Shown piece by piece: positions 36,153 to 45,369 of a stretch of 64,000 nucleotides of DNA. The translations under genes were made by a program, and so were the position numbers. The stretch is taken from positions 1,178,001 to 1,242,000 of the forward strand of contig NC_020830.1 of the NCBI RefSeq assembly GCF_000152945.2, written 5' to 3'. The DNA is from Polaribacter sp. MED152. GTDB taxonomy: Bacteria; Bacteroidota; Bacteroidia; Flavobacteriales; Flavobacteriaceae. How positions within the stretch are numbered: position 1 is the stretch's first letter; every line of letters starts with the position of its first letter. The notes below the pieces were generated by a model. It saw nothing but the letters and a program-made list of their open reading frames with translations. It was not told the DNA's origin and did no database searches.

Positions 36153-36665
36153 ATGAAAAACAAACAAGAACAAAATGCCTCTTTCATGGTGCGTTTTCAA
36201 CAGCAAATCTTTGAAGAGAATGGAGAATCTAAAATTCAATGGAGAGGTAAAATAACTCATGTCCAGGATGGATCTGAACAACGCTTTTCAGATTTTAAAG
36301 ACGCTTTAGATTTTATGCAAAACACTTTAGCGGAATTAACTCACGAAGCTACTAAAGATGAAAAATCAGAAAAAAGAGAAAATCTAATAAACAAAAGTCT
36401 TTCTATGTGGAAAACCATAAAAGATGTTGGCCCAAAAGTTATTAGAGACACCATAAAAGATCCTAAAAAACAATTCGAAAATTTTCAAGATCAGATTCAA
36501 GATCAAATTTCAAACATTGGTGAGGAAATTTCAGAAAAAGTTCAAATTAATGAATGGAGAAATGCATCTAGATCTGACTTTAACAAAATTCAAAATCAGA
36601 TAGACACCTTAACCTCAGAAATAAAAAAATTGAGTACTAAATTGGACTCTATGAATAAGAGCTAA
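36153..36665 (+). CDS. Coiled-coil protein of the neutral-lipid operon
   Basis: 170 residues. The N-terminal 50 residues (MVRFQQQIFEENGESKIQWRG, ITHVQDGSEQRFSDFKDALDFM) form a small beta-rich motif that recurs in proteins of many bacteria but has no assigned function. From about residue 95 a long helix with heptads follows (QFENFQDQIQDQISNIGEEI; IQNQIDTLTSEIKKLSTKL). This resembles phasins or scaffold proteins that coat storage granules. Encoded between gpsA and the SARP-like regulator. Granule association is inference. Confidence 0.72.
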   Translation: MKNKQEQNASFMVRFQQQIFEENGESKIQWRGKITHVQDGSEQRFSDFKDALDFMQNTLAELTHEATKDEKSEKRENLINKSLSMWKTIKDVGPKVIRDTIKDPKKQFENFQDQIQDQISNIGEEISEKVQINEWRNASRSDFNKIQNQIDTLTSEIKKLSTKLDSMNKS

Positions 36666-36671
36666 CCTTAA

Positions 36672-37475
36672 ATGTCAAATTTTCAGCAAGAACTTAATGA
36701 TTTAGAAAACTTCCAAACGAATGCCATTATTCGTATTGAAACTCTAGGCAATTTTGTAGTTTGGAGAAACAACATCAAAGTTGAAAGTAAAAGCTGGGGA
36801 AGAGATAAAACCATACAACTATTGCAATATTTAGTTTCCTATAGACAAAGAAATGCACTTCATAAAGAAAAAATTATGGACAATCTTTGGGAAGACTGGA
36901 ATGATAGAGATTTTAAAGTTGCACTTCATGGCATTAATAAAGCACTAGAGCCAGAAAGACCTTCTAGAACCGAGCCTCAATTTATTGTAAGACAAGGAGT
37001 AAGTTATCAAATAGATTTAGAAAAAGTTTGGATAGATGTAGAAATTTTAGAGAAATACATTGTTATAGGTAATCAAAATTTTGGAATTGATAATAGCATT
37101 GCAAAAGAGGCCTATCAAAAAGCAATAGTATTGTACAAAGGAAGCTTTTTACCTAACAGAATTTATGAAGATTGGTCTTCAGAAGAACGAGAAAAGTCAC
37201 AACTTTTAGTATTGGGAGCATACATAACTCTTGCTGATATTTTATTAGAAGAGAATCCTTTAGAAAGTATTCGTTTGGCACAAAATGCCTTGAACATAGA
37301 TGCAACTTGGGAAGATGCCTACAGAATTCAGATGCAAGCATACATCAACAAAGGCAACAGACCACAAGCCATAAAGACCTATATGAAATGTGAAGCTATT
37401 CTAGAAGAAGAATATGGCATATCTCCACTTCCAGAAACGAAGAAACTACTCAAAAAGATAGAAGAAATCAACTAG
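36672..37475 (+). CDS. SARP-like transcriptional activator (winged helix + BTAD)
   Basis: 267 residues. N-terminal winged helix of the OmpR/Trans_reg_C type (about 20-105: IETLGNFVVWRNN, WGRDKTIQLLQYLVSYR, REGIN-like KVALHGINKALEP). It is followed by a TPR-like bacterial transcriptional activator domain (about 110-265: YKGSFLPNRIYEDWSSEERE, ALNIDATWEDAYRIQMQAYINKGNRPQAIKTYMKCEAILEEEYG). This is the plan of Streptomyces antibiotic regulatory proteins. Last gene of the lipid operon. The two promoters directly after it have SARP-type direct repeats, so it probably activates the genes at 37656 and 38520. Confidence 0.88.
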   Translation: MSNFQQELNDLENFQTNAIIRIETLGNFVVWRNNIKVESKSWGRDKTIQLLQYLVSYRQRNALHKEKIMDNLWEDWNDRDFKVALHGINKALEPERPSRTEPQFIVRQGVSYQIDLEKVWIDVEILEKYIVIGNQNFGIDNSIAKEAYQKAIVLYKGSFLPNRIYEDWSSEEREKSQLLVLGAYITLADILLEENPLESIRLAQNALNIDATWEDAYRIQMQAYINKGNRPQAIKTYMKCEAILEEEYGISPLPETKKLLKKIEEIN

Positions 37476-37497
37476 CTATCAAATACTTAACTTTACT

Positions 37498-37531
37498 GTA
37501 ACTCATTTGTAACTCCAAATATTTATTTTTG
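37498..37531 (+). promoter_or_regulatory. SARP-type promoter 1
   Basis: Direct repeats GTAACTC at 37498-37504 and 37509-37515 (11-bp period) are followed by exactly 8 bp and then TATTTTTG (37524-37531), a perfect -7 element. No -33 TTTG with usual spacing is seen, as expected for an activator-dependent promoter. Confidence 0.75.
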
Positions 37532-37584
37532 CTTAAAATTATTTAATTTAGAGTTTCACTAAAATTATTGGTAAATACTTTATT

Positions 37585-37618
37585 GCAACTCATCTGTAAC
37601 TCTCATATTGTAAGTTTG
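37585..37618 (+). promoter_or_regulatory. SARP-type promoter 2
   Basis: GCAACTC at 37585-37591 and GTAACTC at 37596-37602 (11-bp period) are followed by 8 bp and then TAAGTTTG (37611-37618), a perfect TAnnTTTG. The geometry is identical to promoter 1, which lies 87 bp upstream. It predicts a start near 37624 and a leader of about 32 nt. Confidence 0.75.
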
Positions 37619-37655
37619 TTACATAAATTTTAAAATACATTAAAAAAAATATATT

Positions 37656-38501
37656 ATGGCAACAAAAAAGTCTAAAAAACAAGAAGACAAATTAGGTAAA
37701 GCAAAAGCAATCGTTAAAAGAATTAATAGCGATTTAATTGATGCTTCATTTAATGCTATTGAAACTACTGTAAAAACAGGAGAAAAATGGCAAAAATTAA
37801 CGGCTAAATTAGTTAAGAAAGCAGAGCCTTTAACAAAACAACAAATCAATATGGTTGTTGAAACTGCAGAATCTATTAAAGGTCAGTTAGAAAATAGTAC
37901 TGAGCGTTTAAAAACATTAGTGGGTTACGATCCTAAAATGTTAGAAGATGCAAAGAAAATGGTAAAAGAAAATCCGTTAGTTGAGAAAGCTGAAGAAGTA
38001 AAAGAAAAAATAGAAAAAGAAGTAGCTAACAACAAGTACGTTAAAAAAGCAGAAAAAATGTCTGAACAGTTAAAGAAAAACATTTCTGAAACTATAGATG
38101 ACGTAAAAGGTAAAATCGAAGATTATACAGAAGATGCTTTAAACAACGTAAACGAAAAGTTAGAAGATATTAAGCCTGTAAAAACAAAGAAAACTCCTGC
38201 AAAGAAAAAAGTAGTTAAAAAAGAAGTTGCAGTAGAAGAAAAAATCGTTGTTAAAAAAACAGATGTTAAAGACGATTTAAAAGTGATTAAAGGAATTGGG
38301 CCAGTATTAGAAAAATCTTTAAACGATTTAGATGTTACTGCTTACGATCAGATTGCGAAAATGACAATTAAAAACATGACAAAATTGTTAACTGATGCAG
38401 GGATCAATGCAAAAATTTACGATTTATCTGGTTGGAAAGCACAAGCCAAATTAGCTCTTAAAGGAGATATGGAAGCTGTTAAAAATTGGGAAAGAAAATA
38501 A
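37656..38501 (+). CDS. Lys-rich phasin-like protein with C-terminal HhH-type domain
   Basis: 281 residues, strongly Lys-rich. Residues about 10-95 form phasin-like helices (SFNAIETTVKTGEKWQKLTAKLVKKAEPLTKQQ, shortened here to the key pattern). Then comes a long amphipathic helix with an Ala/Lys/Pro linker (about 165-200). The final 75 residues (DDLKVIKGIGPVLEKSL, AGINAKIYDLSGWKAQAKLAL) form a helix-hairpin-helix domain like DUF4332 or L21-tail domains. This pairing suggests a granule coat that also touches DNA, as seen for some PHA phasins; inference. Driven by two SARP-type promoters. Confidence 0.75.
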   Translation: MATKKSKKQEDKLGKAKAIVKRINSDLIDASFNAIETTVKTGEKWQKLTAKLVKKAEPLTKQQINMVVETAESIKGQLENSTERLKTLVGYDPKMLEDAKKMVKENPLVEKAEEVKEKIEKEVANNKYVKKAEKMSEQLKKNISETIDDVKGKIEDYTEDALNNVNEKLEDIKPVKTKKTPAKKKVVKKEVAVEEKIVVKKTDVKDDLKVIKGIGPVLEKSLNDLDVTAYDQIAKMTIKNMTKLLTDAGINAKIYDLSGWKAQAKLALKGDMEAVKNWERK

Positions 38502-38519
38502 TTGATAAAATTTTAAGAG

Positions 38520-38810
38520 ATGAAAACAAAGAAAATAGATACGAAGAAGATCACTAAAAAAGTAGAAAAGACTTTTAATAACGTAAAAACTGCAGGTGAA
38601 AAAGCAAACAATTATGCTTTAAACACAACAGAAAAAGTAGTTACTGAAACTATAGATCTTGCAAGTCAATTACAAAAGATTACAGATAAAGCATTAAAAA
38701 GAAGAATTGAACTTTTAGGTAACAAACAAAACTTAATGTTCGATACTTTAGAAGCTTATAAAAAGCAACTTCTAAAAGGAAAAAAGAAGTTAAGAAAAGC
38801 ATTTGCTTAA
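38520..38810 (+). CDS. Small Lys-rich helical protein
   Basis: 96 residues, all helical and very basic (MKTKKIDTKKITKKVEKTF; KKQLLKGKKKLRKAFA at the end). The middle (GEKANNYALNTTEKVVTETIDLASQLQKITDKAL) resembles a short phasin. It is 18 bp after the phasin-like/HhH gene and before a terminator, so it shares the twin SARP-type promoters. Function unknown; a second granule or chromatin protein is possible. Confidence 0.7.
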   Translation: MKTKKIDTKKITKKVEKTFNNVKTAGEKANNYALNTTEKVVTETIDLASQLQKITDKALKRRIELLGNKQNLMFDTLEAYKKQLLKGKKKLRKAFA

Positions 38811-38830
38811 CAGCAGAATACTCCTAAATA

Positions 38831-38860
38831 AAACCAAGTTAAAATTTAACTTGGTTTTTT
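38831..38860 (+). terminator. Rho-independent terminator of the phasin-like unit
   Basis: AAACCAAGTTAAA and TTTAACTTGGTTT form a perfect 13-bp match followed by a T run, 20 bp after the small Lys-rich gene. Confidence 0.8.
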
Positions 38861-38868
38861 GTTTTTAT

Positions 38869-38900
38869 AACGTTTGTTATGCGTTTATCGAGCAAACGTT
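38869..38900. promoter_or_regulatory. Putative TetR operator
   Basis: AACGTTTG at 38869-38876 and inverted CAAACGTT at 38893-38900, 16 bp apart, end 3 bp before the -7 element of the tetR gene. Position and symmetry fit autoregulation by the TetR protein. Confidence 0.6.
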
Positions 38901-38903
38901 TCG

Positions 38904-38911
38904 TATTTTTG
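38904..38911 (+). promoter_or_regulatory. -7 element of tetR-aarF
   Basis: TATTTTTG, perfect TAnnTTTG. The start near 38917 excludes the upstream in-frame ATG at 38879, so the TetR protein begins at 38930. Confidence 0.6.
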
Positions 38912-38929
38912 TTTAAAGTTTTAGCCAAA

Positions 38930-39592
38930 ATGAAAAACAAAAAGCAAAGTTCAAAATTAGACATCTTAACGCTTTATATGGATTTGGTTTCTGAGCATCA
39001 AGCAAAACCAGACAGTGTTGAAGATTTTTGTGAGCAAACCAATTTAGACGAAGCCAATTTCTACGAACATTTTAAATCTCTAAATAAAGTAGAGAAAACC
39101 ATTTTTAAAGAATTATTTAAAAATTCTTTAGAGGTGCTAAATGAAAGTGAGGAGTTTTTGTCTTTTGATGCTAAAAATAAACTTATTAGTTTATACTTTA
39201 CTTTCTTTGAAAATTTAACTTTAAATAGAGCCTATTTAGAAGTTGTTTTAAAAGGTTGCAGAAACAAACTACAATCTTACAAAACGCTTTCTGGCTTAAA
39301 GAAGAGCTTTATTCATTTTATAGATAGTTTAGAACTTACAGACAGTATCTTACCTATAGATGGTTTAGAAAAAATTCAGAATAACGTTATTAGTCATTCT
39401 GCATGGATTCAATTATTAATCACCATTAAATTTTGGTTAGAAGATACCTCTGACTCTTTTGAAAAGACAGATATTTTTATAGAAAAATCAATCAATACCA
39501 GTTTCGAATTAATAGAAAACAAGTTCCTAAAAAATGTATTTGATTTAGGAAAGTTTGTTTACAAAGAAAAGTTTCAAAGAAATACGGATTAA
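38930..39592 (+). CDS. TetR-family transcriptional regulator
   Basis: 220 residues. N-terminal helix-turn-helix (about 10-55: LDILTLYMDLVSEHQ, SVEDFCEQTNLDEANFYEHFKSLNKVE) of the TetR type, then an all-helical ligand domain resembling the TetR C-terminal family found with AarF kinases. It is 3 bp before the kinase gene and preceded by an inverted repeat, so self- and kinase-regulation is likely. Ligand unknown. Confidence 0.82.
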   Translation: MKNKKQSSKLDILTLYMDLVSEHQAKPDSVEDFCEQTNLDEANFYEHFKSLNKVEKTIFKELFKNSLEVLNESEEFLSFDAKNKLISLYFTFFENLTLNRAYLEVVLKGCRNKLQSYKTLSGLKKSFIHFIDSLELTDSILPIDGLEKIQNNVISHSAWIQLLITIKFWLEDTSDSFEKTDIFIEKSINTSFELIENKFLKNVFDLGKFVYKEKFQRNTD

Positions 39593-39595
39593 GGT

Positions 39596-40906
39596 ATGAA
39601 AAAAGCGAGTAAAATTCCGATTACAAAAATTCAACGTGCTTCTAAACTTGTAAAAACAGGTGCTAAAGTAGGCGTGAATTATTTAAAATATTATGGTGAT
39701 AAAATTACCAAAACTGAAGAAGATGCAAGAGAGCAGTTGAATAAAAACAACGCAGAAGACATTTACGACAGTTTAAAAGATTTAAAAGGAAGCCCTTTAA
39801 AAGTGGCACAAATGCTTAGTATGGAAAAAAGCATTTTACCTAGAGCCTATGTAGAGAAGTTTTCTTTAGCCCAGTTTTCTGTACCACCACTATCAGAAGC
39901 TTTAGTTTTAAAGACGTTCAAAAAAAGCTTTGGTAAATTCCCTTCAGAAATCTATGACAAGTTCGATGTAAAAGCATACAATGCAGCAAGTATTGGGCAA
40001 GTGCATAAAGCAGAGAAGGATGGTAAAAACTTAGCAGTTAAAATCCAATATCCAGGAGTTTCAGATAGCATAAAATCTGATTTAGCCATGTTAAAACCTT
40101 TTGTTATTAGAATGTTTAACATGAAAGGTAAAACTTCTGATGAATACTTTTTTGAAGTACAAGACAAACTTTTAGAGGAAACAGATTATGTTTTAGAAGT
40201 GCAACAAAGTCAAGAAATTGTAGATAGTTGTAGTCATATACCAAACTTGGCTTTTCCTACTTACTATCCAGATTTATCTTCTAAACAGATTATAACTATG
40301 GATTGGATGCAAGGTGTGCATTTATCAGAATTCACTGCAGTAAATACCAATCAAGAAAAGGCGAATGCAATAGGTCAAGCTTTGTGGGATTTTTACATGT
40401 TTCAAATCCATATTCTAAAAAAGGTACACGCAGATCCACATCCAGGAAATTTCTTAGTCTCTAAAAAAGGTGAATTGATTGCTTTAGATTTTGGTTGTAT
40501 GAAAACTATTCCTTTAGATTTTTACAATCCGTATTTTGTTTTAGCAAGAAAAGAGACCTTATCAGATAGAAAATTGTTCGAAGAAAAAATGTTCGAGCTA
40601 GATATTCTTAGAAAAGAAGATAGTAAAGAGGAATTCGATTTCTTCAATGAGATGTTTCATGAAATGCTATCAATCTTTACTCAACCTTTTCACGAAGAAG
40701 TTTTTGATTTCTCAGATGCCGATTTTTTTGGTAAAATTTCTGAATTTGGTGATCGCTATTCAAAGAATGTAGAACTAAGATCTTATAACGCAAGTAGAGG
40801 TTCTAAACACTTTATTTATATGAATAGAACCTTTTTTGGATTGTACAATTTAATGTTCGATTTAAAGGCACAAGATATTAAGATTAATAATTTTATGAAT
40901 TTGTAA
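39596..40906 (+). CDS. AarF/ABC1/UbiB-family atypical kinase
   Basis: 436 residues. The family KxGQ-type segment is seen as GSPLKVAQMLSM with a modified motif. ATP-site Lys in LAVKIQYPGV, catalytic HADPHPGNF, and metal-binding LDFGCMKTI are present. UbiB kinases act in quinone or lipid metabolism at the inner membrane. The target here is unknown, but proximity to the lipid locus is suggestive. Cotranscribed with the TetR gene. Confidence 0.92.
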   Translation: MKKASKIPITKIQRASKLVKTGAKVGVNYLKYYGDKITKTEEDAREQLNKNNAEDIYDSLKDLKGSPLKVAQMLSMEKSILPRAYVEKFSLAQFSVPPLSEALVLKTFKKSFGKFPSEIYDKFDVKAYNAASIGQVHKAEKDGKNLAVKIQYPGVSDSIKSDLAMLKPFVIRMFNMKGKTSDEYFFEVQDKLLEETDYVLEVQQSQEIVDSCSHIPNLAFPTYYPDLSSKQIITMDWMQGVHLSEFTAVNTNQEKANAIGQALWDFYMFQIHILKKVHADPHPGNFLVSKKGELIALDFGCMKTIPLDFYNPYFVLARKETLSDRKLFEEKMFELDILRKEDSKEEFDFFNEMFHEMLSIFTQPFHEEVFDFSDADFFGKISEFGDRYSKNVELRSYNASRGSKHFIYMNRTFFGLYNLMFDLKAQDIKINNFMNL

Positions 40907-40954
40907 AATCTTTACTACTTTCGTAGAATAAAGAAGAACAAATCAAATAAATTT

Positions 40955-41560
40955 ATGCTAATTATTGGAATTGCAGGTGGAACTGGAAGTGGAAAAACTA
41001 CGGTTGTAAATCAAATTGTAAAAGAACTTCCTACAGATGAAGTTTGTGTAATTTCACAAGATTCATATTACAAGGCAACAGATAATTTGTCTTATGAAGA
41101 ACGTACAAAAATCAATTTCGATCATCCAAGAGCAATAGATTTTGAGCTTCTTATTAAGCATTTAAAAGATTTAAAAAAAGGCAAAACAGTAAATCAGCCT
41201 GTATACTCATTTGTTACGCACAATAGAACCAAAGATATTTTTAAAACCCACCCAAGAAAAGTGGTTATTGTAGAAGGTATTTTAATTTTTAATAGCGAAG
41301 AATTAAGAGATTTATTCGATATTAAAATCTTTGTACATGCAGAAACAGACGAACGTTTAATAAGAAGAGTTCGTAGAGATATTACAGATAGAGGTAGAGA
41401 TATTGATGAAGTACTAAATCGTTATCAAAATACGTTAAAACCTATGCATCAGCAATTTATAGAGCCAACTAAAAACTTTGCGGATATCATCATACCTAAT
41501 GATAGATACAATACTGTAGCCATAGATATTGTTAGAAGTGTAATTAACGAACGTTTGTAA
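40955..41560 (+). CDS. udk: Uridine kinase
   Basis: 201 residues. It phosphorylates uridine or cytidine to UMP or CMP with ATP or GTP. P-loop GGTGSGKTT at about residues 8-16. Also seen: FDHPRAIDFELL, VEGILIF, and the DITDRGRDIDEVLNRY lid. A near -7 element (TACTTTCG) lies 31 bp upstream. It abuts the ftsB-like gene with no gap. Confidence 0.95.
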   Translation: MLIIGIAGGTGSGKTTVVNQIVKELPTDEVCVISQDSYYKATDNLSYEERTKINFDHPRAIDFELLIKHLKDLKKGKTVNQPVYSFVTHNRTKDIFKTHPRKVVIVEGILIFNSEELRDLFDIKIFVHAETDERLIRRVRRDITDRGRDIDEVLNRYQNTLKPMHQQFIEPTKNFADIIIPNDRYNTVAIDIVRSVINERL

Positions 41561-41881
41561 ATGAGCTTTTTTCAAAAATTAAAAAATAACGCCATCTTTA
41601 AATTCTTTACAAATATTTTTGTAATAATTTTAATTCCGTTTATCATTTGGATGTTATTTTTTGATGAAAATTCTTATTTAATTCATCGTAAATTTAATAA
41701 CGAAATCGAAGATTTAGAAAGTACCATTTCTTTTTATCAAGATAAAATTGCAAAAGACAAAGAAACTATTAAAAAGCTTCAAGATTCTTTAGAGTTAGAA
41801 CGTTTTGCAAGAGAAAAATATTTGATGAAAAAAGAAAATGAAGATATTTATATTATTGAATTTGATACCATAAAAGAATAA
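41561..41881 (+). CDS. Septum formation initiator family protein (FtsB/DivIC-like)
   Basis: 106 residues. A short cytoplasmic N-terminus, one membrane helix (about 14-36, FTNIFVIILIPFIIWMLFF), then a periplasmic coiled coil (DLESTISFYQDKIAKDKETIKKLQDSLELERFAREKYL, key heptads). This is the FtsB/DivIC plan, part of the divisome FtsQBL complex. The stop overlaps the mutA ATG by 1 bp. Confidence 0.9.
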   Translation: MSFFQKLKNNAIFKFFTNIFVIILIPFIIWMLFFDENSYLIHRKFNNEIEDLESTISFYQDKIAKDKETIKKLQDSLELERFAREKYLMKKENEDIYIIEFDTIKE

Positions 41882-43227
41882 TGAGTAAATTTCTATTTGA
41901 TGAATTTGAACCTGTATCAGCAGCTACTTGGAAACAAAAAATTCAGGTAGATTTAAAAGGTGCAGATTATAATAAAACATTACTATCTAAAACTGATGAA
42001 GGGATAACGATAAAACCTTTCTACACCAAAGAAGATAGAAGCAACACAAACATAGCTTTACCTAAAAATGGGTTTAATATTTGTCAAACTATTTTTATTG
42101 ATGACGAAAAAATAGCCAACTCTTTAGCTTTAGATGCGTTGAAAAGAGGTGCAAATACTATTCAATTTAAAGCAACAAAACCATTCAATCCAAAACCTCT
42201 ACTTAAAGGTTTTCCAGGTAAAACTATATTATACTTTAAGTTAAACTTTTTAGATGCTGACTTTATAAACCAACTTTCTGAATTTTGTGATGATAACAAC
42301 ACTTATATTCAAACAGATATTATTGGTAATTTAGCTGAAACTGGCAATTGGTTTACAAACTTAAATGACGATCATAAAAAATTAGAGGCAATTGCTATAA
42401 ATGCAAAGAATTGCATTACTGTTTCTGCAGATTTATATCAAAATGCAGGTGCAAATTGCACCCAGCAACTAGCATATGCATTAGCACATGCAAATGAGTA
42501 TTTGAATCATTTAGGTAAAGATGCAGCCAGTAAAATTAATTTCAGTTTTGCAGTAGGTAGTAATTATTTTTTCGAAATCGCCAAATTAAGAGCTTTTCGA
42601 ATTTTATGGAGCGCCCTTCTTAACGAGTATGATGCAGCCAACCAAACAGCACACATTTTTACACAACCTAGCTTGCGCAATAAAACATTATACGATTATA
42701 ATGTAAATATGCTAAGAACAACCTCTGAATGCATGAGTGCAATTTTAGGTGGTTCAAATACCATTTCTAACGTTTCTTATGATGAAATATATCATAAATC
42801 TAATGAGTTTGGAGAGCGTATTTCTAGAAATCAACTGTTAATTTTACAGCAAGAAAGCTACTTTAAAGAAGCACAAAGTTTTGCAAATGGTGCTTATTAT
42901 ATAGATTCAATTACGAATCAACTAGCAGAAAAAGCTCTTGATATTTTTAAAAATATAGAAAAAACAGGTGGATTTTTAAAACAGTTAAAAGAAGGCACCA
43001 TCCAAAGAAAAATAAATGAAATCGCTGCTAAAGAAGAAGAAAATTTTAGTACTAATAAAACTGTTTTATTAGGTACAAATTTACAAATCAATGCAGATGA
43101 TAAGATGAAGCACGATTTAGAATTGTACCCTTTTGTAAAGCAAAGAAATATAAAAACATTAATCACTCCAATTGTTCGAAAACGGCTTTCTGAAACAGTT
43201 GAAAAAGAACGCTTAAACAATGAGTAG
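41881..43227 (+). CDS. mutA: Methylmalonyl-CoA mutase small subunit (MutA)
   Basis: 448 residues, the non-catalytic beta subunit. TIM-barrel region with [26 protein letters not shown] and [14 protein letters not shown]. There is no cobalamin-binding domain, so it is shorter than the actinobacterial MutA of about 620 residues, as is usual in Flavobacteriia. It pairs with MutB to interconvert methylmalonyl-CoA and succinyl-CoA. It overlaps mutB by 8 bp. Confidence 0.93.
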   Translation: MSKFLFDEFEPVSAATWKQKIQVDLKGADYNKTLLSKTDEGITIKPFYTKEDRSNTNIALPKNGFNICQTIFIDDEKIANSLALDALKRGANTIQFKATKPFNPKPLLKGFPGKTILYFKLNFLDADFINQLSEFCDDNNTYIQTDIIGNLAETGNWFTNLNDDHKKLEAIAINAKNCITVSADLYQNAGANCTQQLAYALAHANEYLNHLGKDAASKINFSFAVGSNYFFEIAKLRAFRILWSALLNEYDAANQTAHIFTQPSLRNKTLYDYNVNMLRTTSECMSAILGGSNTISNVSYDEIYHKSNEFGERISRNQLLILQQESYFKEAQSFANGAYYIDSITNQLAEKALDIFKNIEKTGGFLKQLKEGTIQRKINEIAAKEEENFSTNKTVLLGTNLQINADDKMKHDLELYPFVKQRNIKTLITPIVRKRLSETVEKERLNNE

Positions 43228-45283
43228 AAAAGATGTTTCAAATATAAAAATACCAGAGAGCAACAAAACAAATTCTGATGGTTACAAACATGAAGATTTT
43301 GTGGCTGGAATTGCTCCTAACTTAAGAGGCCCATATTCTACAATGTATGTTCGCAGGCCATGGACTATTAGACAATATGCAGGTTTTTCTACTGCAGAAG
43401 AAAGCAATGCTTTCTATAGAAGAAATTTAGAAGCAGGTCAAAAAGGGCTATCAGTCGCTTTTGATTTAGCTACACATAGAGGTTACGATTCAGATCATGA
43501 ACGTGTGCAAGGAGATGTAGGTAAAGCTGGTGTTGCTATTGATTCTGTAGAAGACATGAAGGTTTTGTTTGATAAAATTCCATTAGATAAAATGTCTGTT
43601 TCTATGACAATGAATGGAGCAGTTTTACCAATTTTGGCTTTCTATATTGTAGCTGCAGAAGAACAAGGTGTAGCTCCAGAATTATTATCAGGTACAATCC
43701 AGAATGATATTCTAAAGGAGTTTATGGTAAGAAACACATACATCTACCCTCCTTCTCCTTCTATGAAAATTATTGCTGATATTTTTAAATATACCAGTAG
43801 TAATATGCCGAAATTCAACTCGATTTCTATTTCTGGCTATCACATGCAAGAAGCAGGTGCTACTGCAGAAATTGAATTGGCATACACTCTAGCTGATGGT
43901 TTAGAGTACATTAAGAAAGGAATTGAAGCAGGTATGGATATAGATACTTTTGCGCCAAGGTTATCTTTCTTTTGGGCAATTGGTATGGATCATTTTACAG
44001 AAATTGCTAAACTAAGAGCTGCAAGAATGCTTTGGGCTAAAATTGTAAAACAGTTTAATCCAAAAAACCCAAAATCTTTAGCACTAAGAACTCACTGTCA
44101 AACAAGTGGTTGGTCTTTAACAGAACAAGATCCGTTTAACAATGTAGCCAGAACCACAATAGAAGCAATGGCTGCAGCATTTGGTGGCACACAAAGTTTA
44201 CATACAAATGCACTGGATGAAGCAATTGCGTTACCAACTGATTTTTCAGCTAGAATTGCTAGAAACACGCAAATATATCTACAACAAGAAACTCAGATTA
44301 CCCAAACTGTAGATCCTTGGGCTGGTAGTTATCACGTTGAAAAACTAACAGAAGAAATTGCAAACAAAGCATGGAACCTAATTCAAGAGGTAGAAGAATT
44401 AGGAGGCATGACTAAAGCTATTGAAAAAGGAATTCCTAAATTAAGAATTGAAGAAGCTGCTGCTCAAAAACAAGCAAAAATTGATAGTGGACAAGATGTA
44501 ATAGTTGGGGTAAATAAATATCAACTAAAGCAAGAAGATCCTTTGCATATCTTAGAGGTAGATAATGAAGCTGTGCGTAAATCTCAAGTAGAAAGATTAA
44601 CAACCTTAAAAGCAAATAGAGATACAAAAAAGGTTGAAAACTGTTTAAAAGATTTAACTCAGGCAGCGAAAACTAATGAAGGTAATTTATTAGATTTAGC
44701 TGTAAAAGCCGCAAAAAACAGAGCTACTTTAGGTGAAATTTCTGATGCTTTAGAAGAAGTTTTTGGCAGACACAAAGCTGTAACTAAAACCATATCTGGT
44801 GTGTATAGTAAAGAAATAAAAGACGATAAACTTTTTAAAGAAGCTGCAGATTTAGCGAATAAATTTGCAGAATTAGAAGGTAGGCGTCCAAGAATAATGA
44901 TTGCTAAATTAGGGCAAGATGGACATGATAGAGGCGCAAAAGTAGTGGCTACTGGATATGCAGATTTAGGTTTTGATGTAGATATTGGACCATTATTTCA
45001 AACACCTCAAGAAGCAACAAAACAAGCTGTTGAAAATGATGTACATATACTAGGAATATCATCTTTAGCTGCAGGTCATAAAACGTTAGTTCCGCAAGTT
45101 ATTGCAGAGTTAAAAAAATATGGTAGAGAAGATATTATGGTAATTGTTGGTGGAGTAATACCTGCACAAGATTATCAATATTTATTTGATGCAGGTGCAG
45201 TAGGCGTATTTGGTCCTGGTACTAAAATTGCACAAGCTGCCATTGATTTAATTAAAATACTAATGGATAGTATTGCAGAGTAA
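43220..45283 (+). CDS. mutB: Methylmalonyl-CoA mutase large subunit (MutB), B12-dependent
   Basis: 687 residues, catalytic subunit. Substrate domain [20 protein letters not shown], active-site region [21 protein letters not shown], and a C-terminal cobalamin domain with [13 protein letters not shown] (the base-off His in DGHDRG) and [17 protein letters not shown] [12 protein letters not shown]. It routes propionyl-CoA from odd-chain or branched substrates into the TCA cycle, complementing the beta-oxidation operon. No B12 riboswitch is seen upstream. Confidence 0.96.
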   Translation: MSRKDVSNIKIPESNKTNSDGYKHEDFVAGIAPNLRGPYSTMYVRRPWTIRQYAGFSTAEESNAFYRRNLEAGQKGLSVAFDLATHRGYDSDHERVQGDVGKAGVAIDSVEDMKVLFDKIPLDKMSVSMTMNGAVLPILAFYIVAAEEQGVAPELLSGTIQNDILKEFMVRNTYIYPPSPSMKIIADIFKYTSSNMPKFNSISISGYHMQEAGATAEIELAYTLADGLEYIKKGIEAGMDIDTFAPRLSFFWAIGMDHFTEIAKLRAARMLWAKIVKQFNPKNPKSLALRTHCQTSGWSLTEQDPFNNVARTTIEAMAAAFGGTQSLHTNALDEAIALPTDFSARIARNTQIYLQQETQITQTVDPWAGSYHVEKLTEEIANKAWNLIQEVEELGGMTKAIEKGIPKLRIEEAAAQKQAKIDSGQDVIVGVNKYQLKQEDPLHILEVDNEAVRKSQVERLTTLKANRDTKKVENCLKDLTQAAKTNEGNLLDLAVKAAKNRATLGEISDALEEVFGRHKAVTKTISGVYSKEIKDDKLFKEAADLANKFAELEGRRPRIMIAKLGQDGHDRGAKVVATGYADLGFDVDIGPLFQTPQEATKQAVENDVHILGISSLAAGHKTLVPQVIAELKKYGREDIMVIVGGVIPAQDYQYLFDAGAVGVFGPGTKIAQAAIDLIKILMDSIAE

Positions 45284-45369
45284 GTAAAAACTGAAATGAA
45301 TTAACTTTATTTCTTTTTACGTTAATTCAGGTTGTAAATAATTACCAAATTTGTTAAAAATCATTCATT

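Noticed and set aside
38909..38916. Single TTGTTTAA near tetR
   Set aside because: No inverted partner at 16 bp; expected by chance in AT-rich DNA.
38879..38929. Longer in-frame start for the TetR protein
   Set aside because: It would lie upstream of the -7 element and inside the inverted repeat, so it cannot be on the mRNA from that promoter.
43100..43220. B12 riboswitch for methylmalonyl-CoA mutase
   Set aside because: The genes overlap within an operon and there is no room for, or sign of, a cobalamin element.
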